44,441 nt of DNA from an uncultured Saprospiraceae bacterium (GCA_937928405.1 CALFWZ010000028.1:1-44441); one strand, 5' to 3'. Shown: positions 25,664-36,038, counted from the first letter of the stretch. A program made the numbers and translations. The notes: a model not told the origin generated them from the letters alone.

Positions 25664-28600
25664 TTATTCCACCTTAATTATTTTTCGGACAAAAACATTA
25701 TTTTCTGTTTTTATAGTGACCAAATAAACTCCAGTAGGTTTTCCACTCAGGTCTATTCGTTCCTCGTTATTTATGTTTTTATTTACAATCAATTTTCCGG
25801 TTAATGATCTAATTTCTACTACTGCGATATTAGTATCGTAGAGGATTATTTTAAAATTATCCGCGAATGGATTGGGTAATATTTTTGGTGCGTGGATCGT
25901 CAATTCATCGATAGAAACGACCAGATCCATACCATCACAATCCTCGTCGATGCCATTGTTGATGATTTCAGTGGCATCGGGATTGATCGAGGCTGCTGTA
26001 TCATCGCAATCTTCCCAAAGTAAAAATCCGTCGTTGTCAGCGTCGAAAGTAGATACCATCATATTCTCGGTAGTATTGGTAATAACAGGTGGATTAAAAT
26101 CAAAATAAATTCCAGCCGTATTTTCAATAACAGTTTCTTCTGGTAAGTTATCAAAAGCCTTGATTGTATAAACTACGTACCCCTGACTACCTTCTAAATT
26201 ACTGGTACTATCGGGTAGATTTATATCATTAAATTCAAAAGTTAAATACTGATTACCGATTAAACTAGTAGATAAAAATGCTTCGTGACTGCTGCCTATG
26301 ACTCGGAAAGTATTTGGGTCTAAGTTCAAATCTAGCGTATCCCGAATTACCACTTTTAGGGCTTCTGCATTACCCGTATTTTGAAAGCGGATCGTGTAGG
26401 TAAGATCTTCGTCCAGTAGTGCGTAGCCCTCTGGATAACGGGGAGCCACAAGTTTATCATTGGGATCAAAGGAACAGAGAACGACTCCTTCATATTCAAA
26501 CTTAAAAGCCGTTTGCGTGCTGCCAGAATCATCGTAAGTAATTTCGGAAGCAAAGGTTAAAGTTTCTCCCAATGGAAATTCCAATGGTCCAGGAATAGAT
26601 AAAGTAACCTCTTGTATGATTCGCTCACTTGGGAACAAATCCTCGTAGTGCCAACCAATTCTTCCCAAAGCATCGGTCGTGTCAGGGGTTTCAAGAGGTT
26701 CATATCCTGACAAATCTTCGTCAAGCGATAACCAAAGCGTACCAGAAGCAATGGTCGTACCGGTATTTTCTCCAATTACAGTAAGCGTAATATCCGTATT
26801 ACAGCGAAAACTTTCACTAACAATGGTGGTTCTAAAATCAGTAAATAAACTATCTGGAAATAACCCAAAATACATAGTATCAATACTTGCCATTGAATTG
26901 GCTACCTCAACTTGGTAAGATGGTGGCTGGGTGGTAAGTCCAAAAAACGGTGTCGTTAATTGGTTGTAGGAAAAAGTATAGCTTCCATCTAGGAGTATAG
27001 CATATCCCCCAACAACCGGATTGTTAAATAAAATCTGGTCAATCGGACTAAGGTGAATACTTGCAGGCAGATATAAATTTTCGTCGTTGTCCATTATACC
27101 ATTCTGATTGGCATCATAAAATATTAAATATTTAACCTCAACCGCTCCTGCACAACTCAATAGCACTTCTTCTTCACTATTACAACCTGAATTATTGTTA
27201 ACAATAGTTGCAGAATTGAAATTTGCTAGATAATCGCAAATGTTTTCATAATTACAAACTTGAAGCTGGGGATTATTTGATATAATTAAGTCTGAAAAAC
27301 TATCAAATGTAATATTTTCAACACCTTCTAAGGTGGTTAACAAGCCATTACTTTGGATACGAATAGTGCCACCAACCGCCGTTAGATGCTGGAGTCCTTC
27401 CAAACTAGTAAGCGAAGGATTAATCCCAACGGTCAAATGTCCTGGAATACTAGAGAGGTTTTGTAGACCATCTAAACTTTCTAAATTATGGTTATTCCAA
27501 AATTTTAGTCCGTCACCAATAAAATTGAGATTACTTAGTCCTGCAATACTTGATAAACTATCATTTCTAGAGAAGTCTAAGTCTCTTCCGATAAATCTCA
27601 GATTGTTAAAATTAGGGAGATTAGAGAGATTAGTATTTTGATATATCGTAAAATCATATTTGACGGAATCTATGCCCTCTAATCCCACCAAACTTTCTAG
27701 AGATTCGTTTTCTTCAATCGTTAAAGATCCTTCAACCGTAGAAATATTTTCTAAACCAAGAAGATTCTCCAGAAGATTATTGTTACTAATCGTAATACTT
27801 CCACCAGTACTCAGGAGGTTGCTAAGACCAGTGAGGTTTTGTAAATTGTCATTATGACTAATCGTAAGTGATCCACCAATAGTACTTAAGTTGCTTATAT
27901 CAGATAAATCCTCCAAGGCATCATTACTAGAAATAATCAAATAATCACCGATAGTAGAGAGGTCGCTCAGCGCTGCCAAATTGGTCAATAAGTCATTAGC
28001 GGCTAGTTTAATCCCGCTTCTAATAACTTCTAAATTTTCCAGACCATTTAAACTAGTCAGAGAACTATTAGCGATTATCTCCAGCGGTCCTCCCTCCATC
28101 GTCACTAGACTTTCAAGACCTGATAGATTTTCCAAACCAGCATTTTGATCAATAAAAAAGCCACCTCCTGTATAACTCAAACTATTTAGTCCTTGCATAT
28201 TAGTTAGACTTTCGTTGGCTCTCAGTATATAATATCCTGCTATCCTAGCGAGATTATCAAGACCAAGCAAGCTAGTCAGACCGGTATTTTCGCGCATAAA
28301 AATAAAACCAGATATTTCGGTAAGTCCTTGCAAGCCATCTAAATTTGGTAAAACCGGATTATGATCAATGACCAGATTTTCTTCAAGATGCGTAAGATTA
28401 ACTAAACCAGAAAGGCTGGTTAGATAGTCATTGTATTCAATCGTAAGAGATTTGTTTATAGTTGTCAAACCTTCCAATCCAGCCAGACTAATACATCCGC
28501 TATTGAGGATAGATAAACCACCACCGATTTGACGAAGCGTACCTAATCCTTCTAAAGAAGCTAGGACCATATTATTGCTAAATACTACTTCATTTTCAAT

Positions 28601-29671
28601 AGAATCAATATTGGCAAAATTAGTTAAGCTGGTTAAGGAGTTATTCCCAGAGATGGTCAAGTTTCCTAGCGGTCCTATATTTTCTAAACCACTCAGATTC
28701 ATCAAACTGCTATTGCCAGAAATCTTCAGATTTCCATTTTGAAATACCATGTTACTAAGTGGCATAAGGCTAGTTAGGTTAAAATTTCTGTCGATTTCTA
28801 CAGTGATACCTCCTACCTCATTTAGGTTGCTTAATAAATTAATATCGGTCAATACATTATTATCTTTAATTAACAGATTACCCATTATTTGCGCTAGACT
28901 TCCATTGCTTGGTGTTACGACCAACTTATCATTATTGACTAGGACAAAGTTTCCTAACACCTCAGTTACAGCCGCTAATCCATCGATATTCGTCAACTCC
29001 TCATTTATATTAATTAGTAGACTACCACTGATTTTAGTTAGGTTTGACATGGCAACAATAGCTTCCAATAAATCATTACCAGCAACTGTAAAACTACCCA
29101 ATACCTCTTCAAGATTTTGTAAGCCATCCGTACTTATTAATTCATTATTATCAACAATATAAACCTCTCCTCCAATTTTAGTTAGCCCAGACAAGTCAGA
29201 AATACTATTCAAAAGTCGGTTACTTTCAAGACTAAAAGCCCCACCAACCGTCGTCAAACTTTCTAAACCATTCAAATTTTCTAAATCAAAATTATTAACT
29301 ACGTTTAATTTTCCACCAATAGAATCTAATTGTTCTAATCCTTCCAAATTAATTAGATTCCAAGTGGTATTGATCTCTAAATCTCCACCGATATAGCTTA
29401 AATTATCCCATCCCTCCATTGATAAAAGGGTCGAGTTATTGATCACCTGTAAGTTTCCGCTAATCCTGGTAATTTGACTCAAGCCATTAAAATTGGTGGC
29501 AAACTCTTCCACCATCACATCACCGTCAATTTCGGTACATCCGGGATAATTATTGGAAAAATTGTCGATGGCTTCCTGCGAATTAAAGGTAATACCTCCT
29601 GACAGACAGGTTTGGGCCTGAATAAGATGGATAAAAAATAAGGCGATTAAAAGAAGTAGGATTCGTTTCAT
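25664..29671 (-). CDS. Giant secreted LRR-like (receptor L domain-type) repeat protein with MopE-like and T9SS domains
   Basis: 1335 residues from ATG at 29671 (MKRILLLLIALFFIHLIQA-QT). An upstream in-frame ATG at 29722 would put 17 residues before this signal peptide and is not preferred. About 800 residues consist of some thirty 23-24-residue repeats of the form GLxNLxxIGGxLxIxxNxxLTSL, related to receptor L/leucine-rich repeats. They should build a long solenoid. Then follow an SdrD-like segment (YDANQNGIMDNDE), a DUF11-like domain (DPNDK...IRFQNTGNAEALKVVI), a MopE-like calcium-type motif (DADNDGFLLWEDCDD...NNGIDEDCDG) and a T9SS sorting domain (ILPNPFADNFKI...GKPTGVYLVTI). It is likely surface-exposed and adhesive. 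It is convergent with the LytTR gene. Confidence 0.88.
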   Translation of the reverse strand: MKRILLLLIALFFIHLIQAQTCLSGGITFNSQEAIDNFSNNYPGCTEIDGDVMVEEFATNFNGLSQITRISGNLQVINNSTLLSMEGWDNLSYIGGDLEINTTWNLINLEGLEQLDSIGGKLNVVNNFDLENLNGLESLTTVGGAFSLESNRLLNSISDLSGLTKIGGEVYIVDNNELISTDGLQNLEEVLGSFTVAGNDLLEAIVAMSNLTKISGSLLININEELTNIDGLAAVTEVLGNFVLVNNDKLVVTPSNGSLAQIMGNLLIKDNNVLTDINLLSNLNEVGGITVEIDRNFNLTSLMPLSNMVFQNGNLKISGNSSLMNLSGLENIGPLGNLTISGNNSLTSLTNFANIDSIENEVVFSNNMVLASLEGLGTLRQIGGGLSILNSGCISLAGLEGLTTINKSLTIEYNDYLTSLSGLVNLTHLEENLVIDHNPVLPNLDGLQGLTEISGFIFMRENTGLTSLLGLDNLARIAGYYILRANESLTNMQGLNSLSYTGGGFFIDQNAGLENLSGLESLVTMEGGPLEIIANSSLTSLNGLENLEVIRSGIKLAANDLLTNLAALSDLSTIGDYLIISSNDALEDLSDISNLSTIGGSLTISHNDNLQNLTGLSNLLSTGGSITISNNNLLENLLGLENISTVEGSLTIEENESLESLVGLEGIDSVKYDFTIYQNTNLSNLPNFNNLRFIGRDLDFSRNDSLSSIAGLSNLNFIGDGLKFWNNHNLESLDGLQNLSSIPGHLTVGINPSLTSLEGLQHLTAVGGTIRIQSNGLLTTLEGVENITFDSFSDLIISNNPQLQVCNYENICDYLANFNSATIVNNNSGCNSEEEVLLSCAGAVEVKYLIFYDANQNGIMDNDENLYLPASIHLSPIDQILFNNPVVGGYAILLDGSYTFSYNQLTTPFFGLTTQPPSYQVEVANSMASIDTMYFGLFPDSLFTDFRTTIVSESFRCNTDITLTVIGENTGTTIASGTLWLSLDEDLSGYEPLETPDTTDALGRIGWHYEDLFPSERIIQEVTLSIPGPLEFPLGETLTFASEITYDDSGSTQTAFKFEYEGVVLCSFDPNDKLVAPRYPEGYALLDEDLTYTIRFQNTGNAEALKVVIRDTLDLNLDPNTFRVIGSSHEAFLSTSLIGNQYLTFEFNDINLPDSTSNLEGSQGYVVYTIKAFDNLPEETVIENTAGIYFDFNPPVITNTTENMMVSTFDADNDGFLLWEDCDDTAASINPDATEIINNGIDEDCDGMDLVVSIDELTIHAPKILPNPFADNFKIILYDTNIAVVEIRSLTGKLIVNKNINNEERIDLSGKPTGVYLVTIKTENNVFVRKIIKVE

Positions 29672-30076
29672 GAGTAATTTTTTGTTGTAGAAGTTGTTGA
29701 GAGTAAGGTGTGGATAATTCATTACTATAAATTCTGTAAAGCACTCAATTCTCTTTTAACAAAACTCAAAAAAGAATGTCGCTGAGCAACAGCGTTGCTT
29801 ACACGAAATTTATTATAACAAAATAATTTTTGTAATTAAAACATCCTACGGACCAAAGTAGGAGGAATAGAAAAGGGAAAAATTGTATTAATTGGGCTAA
29901 AAACATGAAATTTCTGTAACCCAAAAAATATACATGTAAAGTTAATATATTTTTTCCATTTAGCAAACGACCGTTTTTATTGGCATGAAATAATGCGCTA
30001 CCTCATAAAATCGTCACGATATGTAAAAGAAGAAAAACTATTCACAGAAGTTGCGATAGTCATTTGTTTGATCCGG
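29672..30076. other. 405-bp intergenic region, nothing assignable
   Basis: It holds a small hairpin (GCAAC/GTTGC around AGC, 29786-29798) and AT-rich sequence. No ORF, RNA gene, terminator with T-run or clear minus-strand -7 box was found. Confidence 0.5.
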
Positions 30077-31324
30077 TCAGTTACCTTTTATTACTCGCCA
30101 CCAAAACGCTGGCCGCCAGAGTTCCTTATGCCATTCATGGGTAGAATCAGCGTAAATTTTATTTAAAAAATCCATTACAAATTTATTATTTTCCACTCGC
30201 TTGGTCAGAAAATTGACCACCCGAGGATAGAGCATAATGCGCTGCATAAGGTAACTTGCTTTTAACTCCGTACCCAATACCCGTTGAATTCTAACATCAT
30301 AGGCCCTCATAAATTTGGCGTCATACTTATTGGCTTCTAAACATTTAACAGCCTGATCTGCCGCGATGGTGCCACTGTAAATAGCGTTACCGATTCCTTC
30401 TCCAGTCAGTGGGTCAATGAGGTGACCAGCGTCACCGACCAACATATAATGATCTCCTGATAAAATTCTTTTTTTAGATCCCAGCGGCAATCCATATCCT
30501 TTGACAGCGTCCGTAATTTCGGCATCTTTAAACCGATCTTTTAACCGTGGATGTGTGGCGACCAATTCTTCGAGTGCCGCTCTCATATTAAATTTACGAT
30601 TGCTGATCATATCGGTTCGCATACCTAGTCCAACGTTGGCACCATTATTTGGTAAAGGGAAAATCCATAGATAGCCCGGAACGAGTTCTTTAAAATAATG
30701 CAATTCGATAGCAGGCTGTCCTGCGAGGTTTGCTACATTTTTATAGTAAACTCGTAAACCTCCTGCGTGGTGACGATTATCTTTTTCCAGTCCTGCATGC
30801 TTACGAGAAAAGGCAGAATGTGCGCCATTGGCGACGATGAGTATTTTGGTTTGAATGGTAAATGCTCCACTTTTATCTTTCAGTAAATATCCTTCCGGCG
30901 TTTTAATATATTCCGAAATTTGTATCCCTTCGTGTAAATCTACAGATTGATGTCGCTTAACCTCTTCAATTAAAAAATTATCAAAAACCAATCGAGTAGC
31001 CACATAACCGGGAGCGGGCGGATAATCTGCTTCCGCCAAATCTTTTGGCGTAAAATCAAAATGCATTTCCTTACCATTAGGAGCCGTAAAGATAAATCCC
31101 CACATACCTACCTGTTCCTGCGCTCGAAAGCGATTCATTATTTCTGGATCTATACGGTTGAGAACGGTAGAAACTTTTCCACTTAAGGCGTCTCCACAAA
31201 TTTTATCTCTCGGAAAGGTTGCTTTGTCAATCAGTACACAAGATTGATTTGCGTAAGCTAATTTGAGCGCCGCCGCGGCTCCTCCCGGGCCAGCACCGAC
31301 GATACAGATGTCTGTTTTAATCAT
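30077..31324 (-). CDS. Geranylgeranyl reductase family FAD-dependent oxidoreductase
   Basis: A 415-residue flavoprotein. The FAD dinucleotide-binding motif GAGPGG is at 10-15, followed by the family block DKATFPRDKICGDALSG (34-49). The second FAD motif is LVGDAGHLIDPLTGEGIGNAI. This family saturates isoprenoid chains or oxidises related lipids. In Bacteroidota the substrate could be a menaquinone or polyprenyl tail, but nothing here settles it. No signal peptide or membrane helix is seen beyond a hydrophobic Rossmann strand. Flanking genes are two T9SS proteins on the same strand, with gaps of 85 and 405 bp, so it is probably transcribed on its own. Confidence 0.88.
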   Translation of the reverse strand: MIKTDICIVGAGPGGAAAALKLAYANQSCVLIDKATFPRDKICGDALSGKVSTVLNRIDPEIMNRFRAQEQVGMWGFIFTAPNGKEMHFDFTPKDLAEADYPPAPGYVATRLVFDNFLIEEVKRHQSVDLHEGIQISEYIKTPEGYLLKDKSGAFTIQTKILIVANGAHSAFSRKHAGLEKDNRHHAGGLRVYYKNVANLAGQPAIELHYFKELVPGYLWIFPLPNNGANVGLGMRTDMISNRKFNMRAALEELVATHPRLKDRFKDAEITDAVKGYGLPLGSKKRILSGDHYMLVGDAGHLIDPLTGEGIGNAIYSGTIAADQAVKCLEANKYDAKFMRAYDVRIQRVLGTELKASYLMQRIMLYPRVVNFLTKRVENNKFVMDFLNKIYADSTHEWHKELWRPAFWWRVIKGN

Positions 31325-31409
31325 AGTATAAATACATATTATTTCTGCCTCAACAAAAAAGAGTAAAGATCGACAAGATAGCTGATTTTAATTTTGTTTA
31401 CTAAAAAAA

Positions 31410-34400
31410 TTAATTCACTATTAATTTCTTATAAAAGAATTCATTTTCATAATAGATCGCAACAAAATAGATTCCACTTGGGAACGAAGAAATATCAATT
31501 GAATTTTCAAATTCAGATTGGGTTCCTAAATCATCCTTAAAAACTTTTTTACCATTACTATTAAAAATAGATAGATGGAGTTCTTTGCTCAAAGGTGTTT
31601 TTATGGTAATAAAAATATTTTCCCTGGCTGGATTTGGAATAATTTGGACGGCCATCATCGGATTCAGGTTATCGGTTCCAACAGTCCCCATTAATACAAC
31701 TTCATCACTAATGATTTGACAGGTTTCATTTTCGTATTGGAGTAAGATTTGATAATCACCAATTGCAAGACCTTCAAAAACATTAGAAGTTTGCCAAGTC
31801 AATCCGTTGTCAATACTGTAAACGAGTGGTTGATTGCCTTCTGCCATAACGGTAATGATGCCATCTGCGTTATTCTCGTTAGATGGGTCTATAATCTGTA
31901 GGTCATTAATTAGTGGAGGGATCGGTGCTGAAATGATGATTGGGTTATTTTCATATTCAGCAATATACTCACCGGATTCATCTCTTAGAATAACATGGTA
32001 TGCACCAGCTGCTAAATTAAAAAATTCATTTTGAGTTTGCCAAGAAACACCACCATCTATACTATATTCTACCTCAACAGATGCTTCTACTTGAATACGG
32101 ATTAATCCATCTGTCAGATCACAATCCGTTGGATCATTATTACTAACAAGAATACTTTGAAAAGGAGTAAAGTCGCAATGTTCAAGTTTCAGATCATTGG
32201 TTAAAATTGGATCATTATAATCAAAATAAATATTTGCTTCGTTCTTAATTACCGTATTGATATCAATATCTATTTTAGGTGCAATTGTGAATTGAATAAA
32301 ACCTTGGCTCCCTAATTGATTAGTCGTACTATCCACCAAATTGATATTATCGAAAGTCCAAATGATGGTATTATTATTCCAGATTTCCCATTCATAAGCA
32401 TGACTATTTCCAATATTTTGGATGGAGGTAATATCTAATTTATCAGAAATTTCATCCGTTATAACAACTCGATAAGCAGTATCATTTCCTGTGTTTTGAA
32501 ATCTGATTAGGTAATCAATGAGTTCGGTTTCTTCGGTTATACAATCTTCCCGTTGATCAACTATTGCTTGCTTGTCGTTCGGATCATAGGAATTGGTAAT
32601 TTCTCTACATTTCGTAATTATATTATTGGAAATTAAGGGACCACAATCTTCTGCCATTAGAATGCTAGCTTCTATACAAATGGAACCACCCAACATAGCA
32701 TCACAAGCAACAAATGAATTCAAATAGAGTGTTTTACATTCACCTGCCACTACATCGCCTACGTCGAAAGTGTATTGATTTCCCACTTGGGTATAAGGAA
32801 CAGGACTACTTGTGATAGATACATTATCATCTAAAACCAAATCAATCGTTACGCCTTCGGCGTCGGCTGTCCCATCATTACAATAAGGAAGACAAATAAA
32901 GTTCTCTACACAAACTCTACTACCTAAAATGCTTGCGGTAATATTCATCAAATGACAATCATAAAGCGTATTGAAAGTAAAATCGAGACTATCCTCCGTT
33001 TGATAAATGGTATCAAAACTCACTTGATAGGAAGGGGTACATGTTTGTTCCCACAGATCATTTAATCCGCTAACTGTTACGGTATACGTCCCTGTATCCA
33101 CAGGGACTCTATAAAAGCCGTCAGAATTGGTTAGTTGATAGATCGGTCCTGGTTCAATTTTGACCACTAAATCCTGAAACCTCGTTTCTGTTGAATCTAG
33201 TAAACAGTCTGTATCCTCATCCCAAAAAACTTGGCCTTCGACGTAGTTATTACAATTATTGCCTAAAGAATCTGTTTTTATTAAAATAATTTCATTCGGC
33301 GCTTGCAGGTTAAATCTATAACCAGAAAGCGTAAAACCATGATCAGGATTTTGATACAAAGAATTTTTATCGGTAATGTTGATCCTAGGAAAATCATCCG
33401 ATTGCCATAATAAGTTACCTGAAGTGTCTACTTTCATCAAATTCTTTCGAAAAGCAATCGCTAGTTGGTTGTCATTTGTAACAATTATATTACGAGGGCT
33501 CGAATTCCCGTAGATGCTATTGTGCCAAACTTCATTACCATCTAAGTCCAACTTGATCAACCGACCATGGTGACCTCCATCATAGCCTTGAAATTCCATA
33601 TTAATTGCGCCGTAATAAAAGCCATCTAATTCTACTACATTCATAAAAAGGCTTTGGTAGGATCCACTATTATTTGTGAACGTATTTTCCCACTCAACAT
33701 TTAGGTTAGCGTCCGTTTTGACAGCAAAGGCGTCTTTTCCTAAAGGTAAATTACCAAAAGGAGGGCCAGTCGTACCTGTAAAAATAAACCCACCATCATT
33801 CATAAAGTTAACACTAATTCCTAGCGTGACTCCATTGATAAGAAAGCCGCCAAAGGGATCAAAATGCACCGTATTCAAATAAAGGTTTTGTATTAAACTC
33901 CCCGTATTGTCCAGTCTTTGAACCATCATGTTACTGATTCTATACCCTGTCATTGAGCTATATCCAGTTTCTGTTCCGACGATTAGAAAATCTCCATTGG
34001 GTAATATTTTAAGATCGTCTCCAGTATACTCATCATCTTCATTAGGTCCTATCTCTCTTTCCCATTCTAAATCCCCATTACTGCTTGTTTTAAAAAGATA
34101 AATTTTTGAAATCCTTGGCCATCCAAAGGTCTTTTTCTTAGTTCCTATAACAATATATCCACCATCGGAGGTTTGATGTACCGCATTGGAATATAGATCC
34201 AACGTATCTCCATAAGTTTGTTCCCACATCACATTACCAAATAAATCTATTTTCATTAAGTAAGCATCTAGATCATTATTGCTATTTCTTACATTTCCAC
34301 AAATAATTGATCCACCATCAGCGGTAGGAGCTACATTATAACCATAAAGATAAACTCCATCTCTAGTATAAGAATAAATGGTTGGCGAACAAGGCTCCTG

Positions 34401-34457
34401 TCCATAGGCGAGCTGAAAAATAAAAATCAAGGATATTATTACAGTGAGTGATTTCAT
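31410..34457 (-). CDS. Secreted propeller-like protein with DUF11-like, SprB-like repeats and T9SS domain
   Basis: 1015 residues with a signal peptide at 1-19 (FQLAYG-QE). Residues about 30-400 carry at least six blade-like repeats (TADGGSIICGNVR...KIDLFGNVMWEQTYG, TSDGGYIVIGT, MNDGGFIFTGT) that suggest a beta-propeller. An SdrD/carboxypeptidase-regulatory-like domain follows (EGQVFWDEDTDCLLD...GTYTVTVSG), then a Cys-containing region and a DUF11-like domain (YDPNDKQAIV...IRFQNTGNDTAYRVVI). Two SprB-like repeats follow (VEYSIDGGVSWQTQNEFFNL; LVYSIDNGLTWQTSNVFEGL). The T9SS sorting domain is at the end (IIPNPARENIFI...FPSGIYFVAI). It is probably a cell-surface or secreted binding protein. It is divergent from the GH5 gene, with 145 bp between them. 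Confidence 0.86.
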   Translation of the reverse strand: MKSLTVIISLIFIFQLAYGQEPCSPTIYSYTRDGVYLYGYNVAPTADGGSIICGNVRNSNNDLDAYLMKIDLFGNVMWEQTYGDTLDLYSNAVHQTSDGGYIVIGTKKKTFGWPRISKIYLFKTSSNGDLEWEREIGPNEDDEYTGDDLKILPNGDFLIVGTETGYSSMTGYRISNMMVQRLDNTGSLIQNLYLNTVHFDPFGGFLINGVTLGISVNFMNDGGFIFTGTTGPPFGNLPLGKDAFAVKTDANLNVEWENTFTNNSGSYQSLFMNVVELDGFYYGAINMEFQGYDGGHHGRLIKLDLDGNEVWHNSIYGNSSPRNIIVTNDNQLAIAFRKNLMKVDTSGNLLWQSDDFPRINITDKNSLYQNPDHGFTLSGYRFNLQAPNEIILIKTDSLGNNCNNYVEGQVFWDEDTDCLLDSTETRFQDLVVKIEPGPIYQLTNSDGFYRVPVDTGTYTVTVSGLNDLWEQTCTPSYQVSFDTIYQTEDSLDFTFNTLYDCHLMNITASILGSRVCVENFICLPYCNDGTADAEGVTIDLVLDDNVSITSSPVPYTQVGNQYTFDVGDVVAGECKTLYLNSFVACDAMLGGSICIEASILMAEDCGPLISNNIITKCREITNSYDPNDKQAIVDQREDCITEETELIDYLIRFQNTGNDTAYRVVITDEISDKLDITSIQNIGNSHAYEWEIWNNNTIIWTFDNINLVDSTTNQLGSQGFIQFTIAPKIDIDINTVIKNEANIYFDYNDPILTNDLKLEHCDFTPFQSILVSNNDPTDCDLTDGLIRIQVEASVEVEYSIDGGVSWQTQNEFFNLAAGAYHVILRDESGEYIAEYENNPIIISAPIPPLINDLQIIDPSNENNADGIITVMAEGNQPLVYSIDNGLTWQTSNVFEGLAIGDYQILLQYENETCQIISDEVVLMGTVGTDNLNPMMAVQIIPNPARENIFITIKTPLSKELHLSIFNSNGKKVFKDDLGTQSEFENSIDISSFPSGIYFVAIYYENEFFYKKLIVN

Positions 34458-34602
34458 AACTATTATTTTTTAAAACAAGATGAATCTAAAGGTAATCAAT
34501 AAATTTGTTATAGTAAAAAATCAAGTTTCCCTACTCTATTATATTAGAAATACTTGTACCTTAAGTTTTTAAATAAGAATTATCCTTAAATATACAGTAA
34601 CC

Positions 34603-35604
34603 ATGAAAAGAAAAATCACTCAAAAATTATTTTTTGTACTCTTTTTTATAACGTTCAGCAGTTCTATTTTTGCTCAGGATTTACCTTGGGTTAGTGTAGA
34701 AGGTAATTCTTTTGTGCTAGAAAATGGAGAGAAAATTATTTTCAAAGCACTCGATGCCAGCGATCCGGACAAATTGGAAAAAGATGGACATTGGGATCAG
34801 GCCTACTTTCGGCAAATCAAAAGCTGGAATGCGAATATGGTCAGATTTCCGATTCATCCTAAGGCCTGGAGAGAAAGAGGAAAAGATGCTTATTTTGACT
34901 TATTAGATAAAGGAATTGAAATGGCCAAACAGGAAGGACTTTATGTAATCCTCGATTGGCACAGCATCGGAAATCTACGATCGGAAATATTCCAGCACGA
35001 AATGTATAACACCACCAAAAAAGAAACCTTCGAATTTTGGATCGCTATTGCTCAGCGGTATGGTAATAATTCTAACGTAGCTATGCTGGAGCTTTTCAAC
35101 GAACCTACCTTAGGTGGTGGTAGATTTGGGACTTGCACTTGGACCCAATGGAAAGAGATTATCGAAGAACTCATCATTATTGTCCGAGCCAATGGAGCCA
35201 AAAATATTCCTTTAGTCGCTGGTTTTAATTGGGCGTATGATTTAACCAAAGTTGTAAAAGATCCGATGAATGCAACAGGCATCGCCTACGTCAGTCATCC
35301 TTATCCACAAAAAAGAGAACGTCCTTGGACCCAAAAATGGGAAGCCGACTTTGGACACGTAGCAGATCATTATCCGGTGATCCTAACGGAGATTGGTTAT
35401 TGTGCTGAAGGAGACAAAGGCGCGCATATTCCCGTCATTAGTGATCCAATTTATGTGGATGCCATTACGGAGTATGCTGCGACAAAAGGGATTTCTTATT
35501 GTGTATGGGTATTCGATCCAGATTGGTCTCCCATGTTGATCAAGGATTGGGATTTTAATTTGACCGAGCCGGGAAAGGTCTGGAAGGAGGCGATGAGGCG
35601 ATGA
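34603..35604 (+). CDS. Secreted glycoside hydrolase family 5 (cellulase-like) enzyme
   Basis: 333 residues with a signal peptide (residues 1-25, ending SSIFA-QD). The TIM barrel fills the rest and matches GH5: Arg81 (NMVRFPIHP), His119 (VILDWHS), the acid/base in ELFNEP (E167), HPYP at about 232-235 and the nucleophile in ILTEIGY (E263), followed by a substrate-lining Trp (YCVWVF). All catalytic residues are present. There is no T9SS tail or carbohydrate-binding module, so it is probably periplasmic or released, cleaving beta-glucans or related beta-1,4-linked chains. The subfamily cannot be read here. The stop is followed 4 bp later by a 12-copy octamer array. Confidence 0.9.
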   Translation: MKRKITQKLFFVLFFITFSSSIFAQDLPWVSVEGNSFVLENGEKIIFKALDASDPDKLEKDGHWDQAYFRQIKSWNANMVRFPIHPKAWRERGKDAYFDLLDKGIEMAKQEGLYVILDWHSIGNLRSEIFQHEMYNTTKKETFEFWIAIAQRYGNNSNVAMLELFNEPTLGGGRFGTCTWTQWKEIIEELIIIVRANGAKNIPLVAGFNWAYDLTKVVKDPMNATGIAYVSHPYPQKRERPWTQKWEADFGHVADHYPVILTEIGYCAEGDKGAHIPVISDPIYVDAITEYAATKGISYCVWVFDPDWSPMLIKDWDFNLTEPGKVWKEAMRR

Positions 35605-35608
35605 GTTG

Positions 35609-35710
35609 TTGAATCGTTGAATCGTTGAATCGTTGAATCGTTGAATCGTTGAATCGTTGAATCGTTGAATCGTTGAATCGTTGAATCGTTGAATCGTTGA
35701 ATCGTTGAAT
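35609..35710. repeat. Tandem octamer array, 12 perfect copies of TTGAATCG
   Basis: Twelve identical units (35609-35704) are followed by TTGAAT. Single or degenerate copies of the same octamer occur at 1380-1403 (inverted), 9571-9600, 9752-9790 and 39644-39672, so it is a dispersed intergenic element in this genome. Confidence 0.97.
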
Positions 35711-36030
35711 ATTTAAATCTAAATTGAATCTGGGACTATTCAATAATAGTTTGTCAAAAAAAATTTGAAAACCTTTATTAAGAAGTCCCTTGAATATTGG
35801 ATCTCCAATATTGATAATTCCTACCATCACCTCTCGTTTTCCAATCAATAGCATTCATAATAGAATAGCAAGAAACCACCAAGTTATTACCCAACCTATG
35901 TCTTTTATTGACGCTAAAGGCAAATAATACCCACTATTTTTTCCCTTTAAAATCCCTTCTAAATATCCAAAATTATCAATATAGCATCAAAAACGGATAA
36001 TATGGCATCATCTTAGCGTAAAAAGTACAC

Positions 36031-36038
36031 TAACTTTG
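36031..36038 (+). promoter_or_regulatory. -7 box (TAACTTTG) upstream of the secreted CotH-like protein gene
   Basis: It matches TAnnTTTG 68 nt before the ATG at 36107. No -33 TTTG was found at the expected spacing. Confidence 0.45.

Noticed and set aside
35555..35854. 99-codon minus-strand frame with RFNDSTIQ repeats
   Set aside because: The repeat is a translation of the TTGAATCG octamer (three octamers equal eight codons). It also overlaps the GH5 gene end, and the rest has no protein-like signature.
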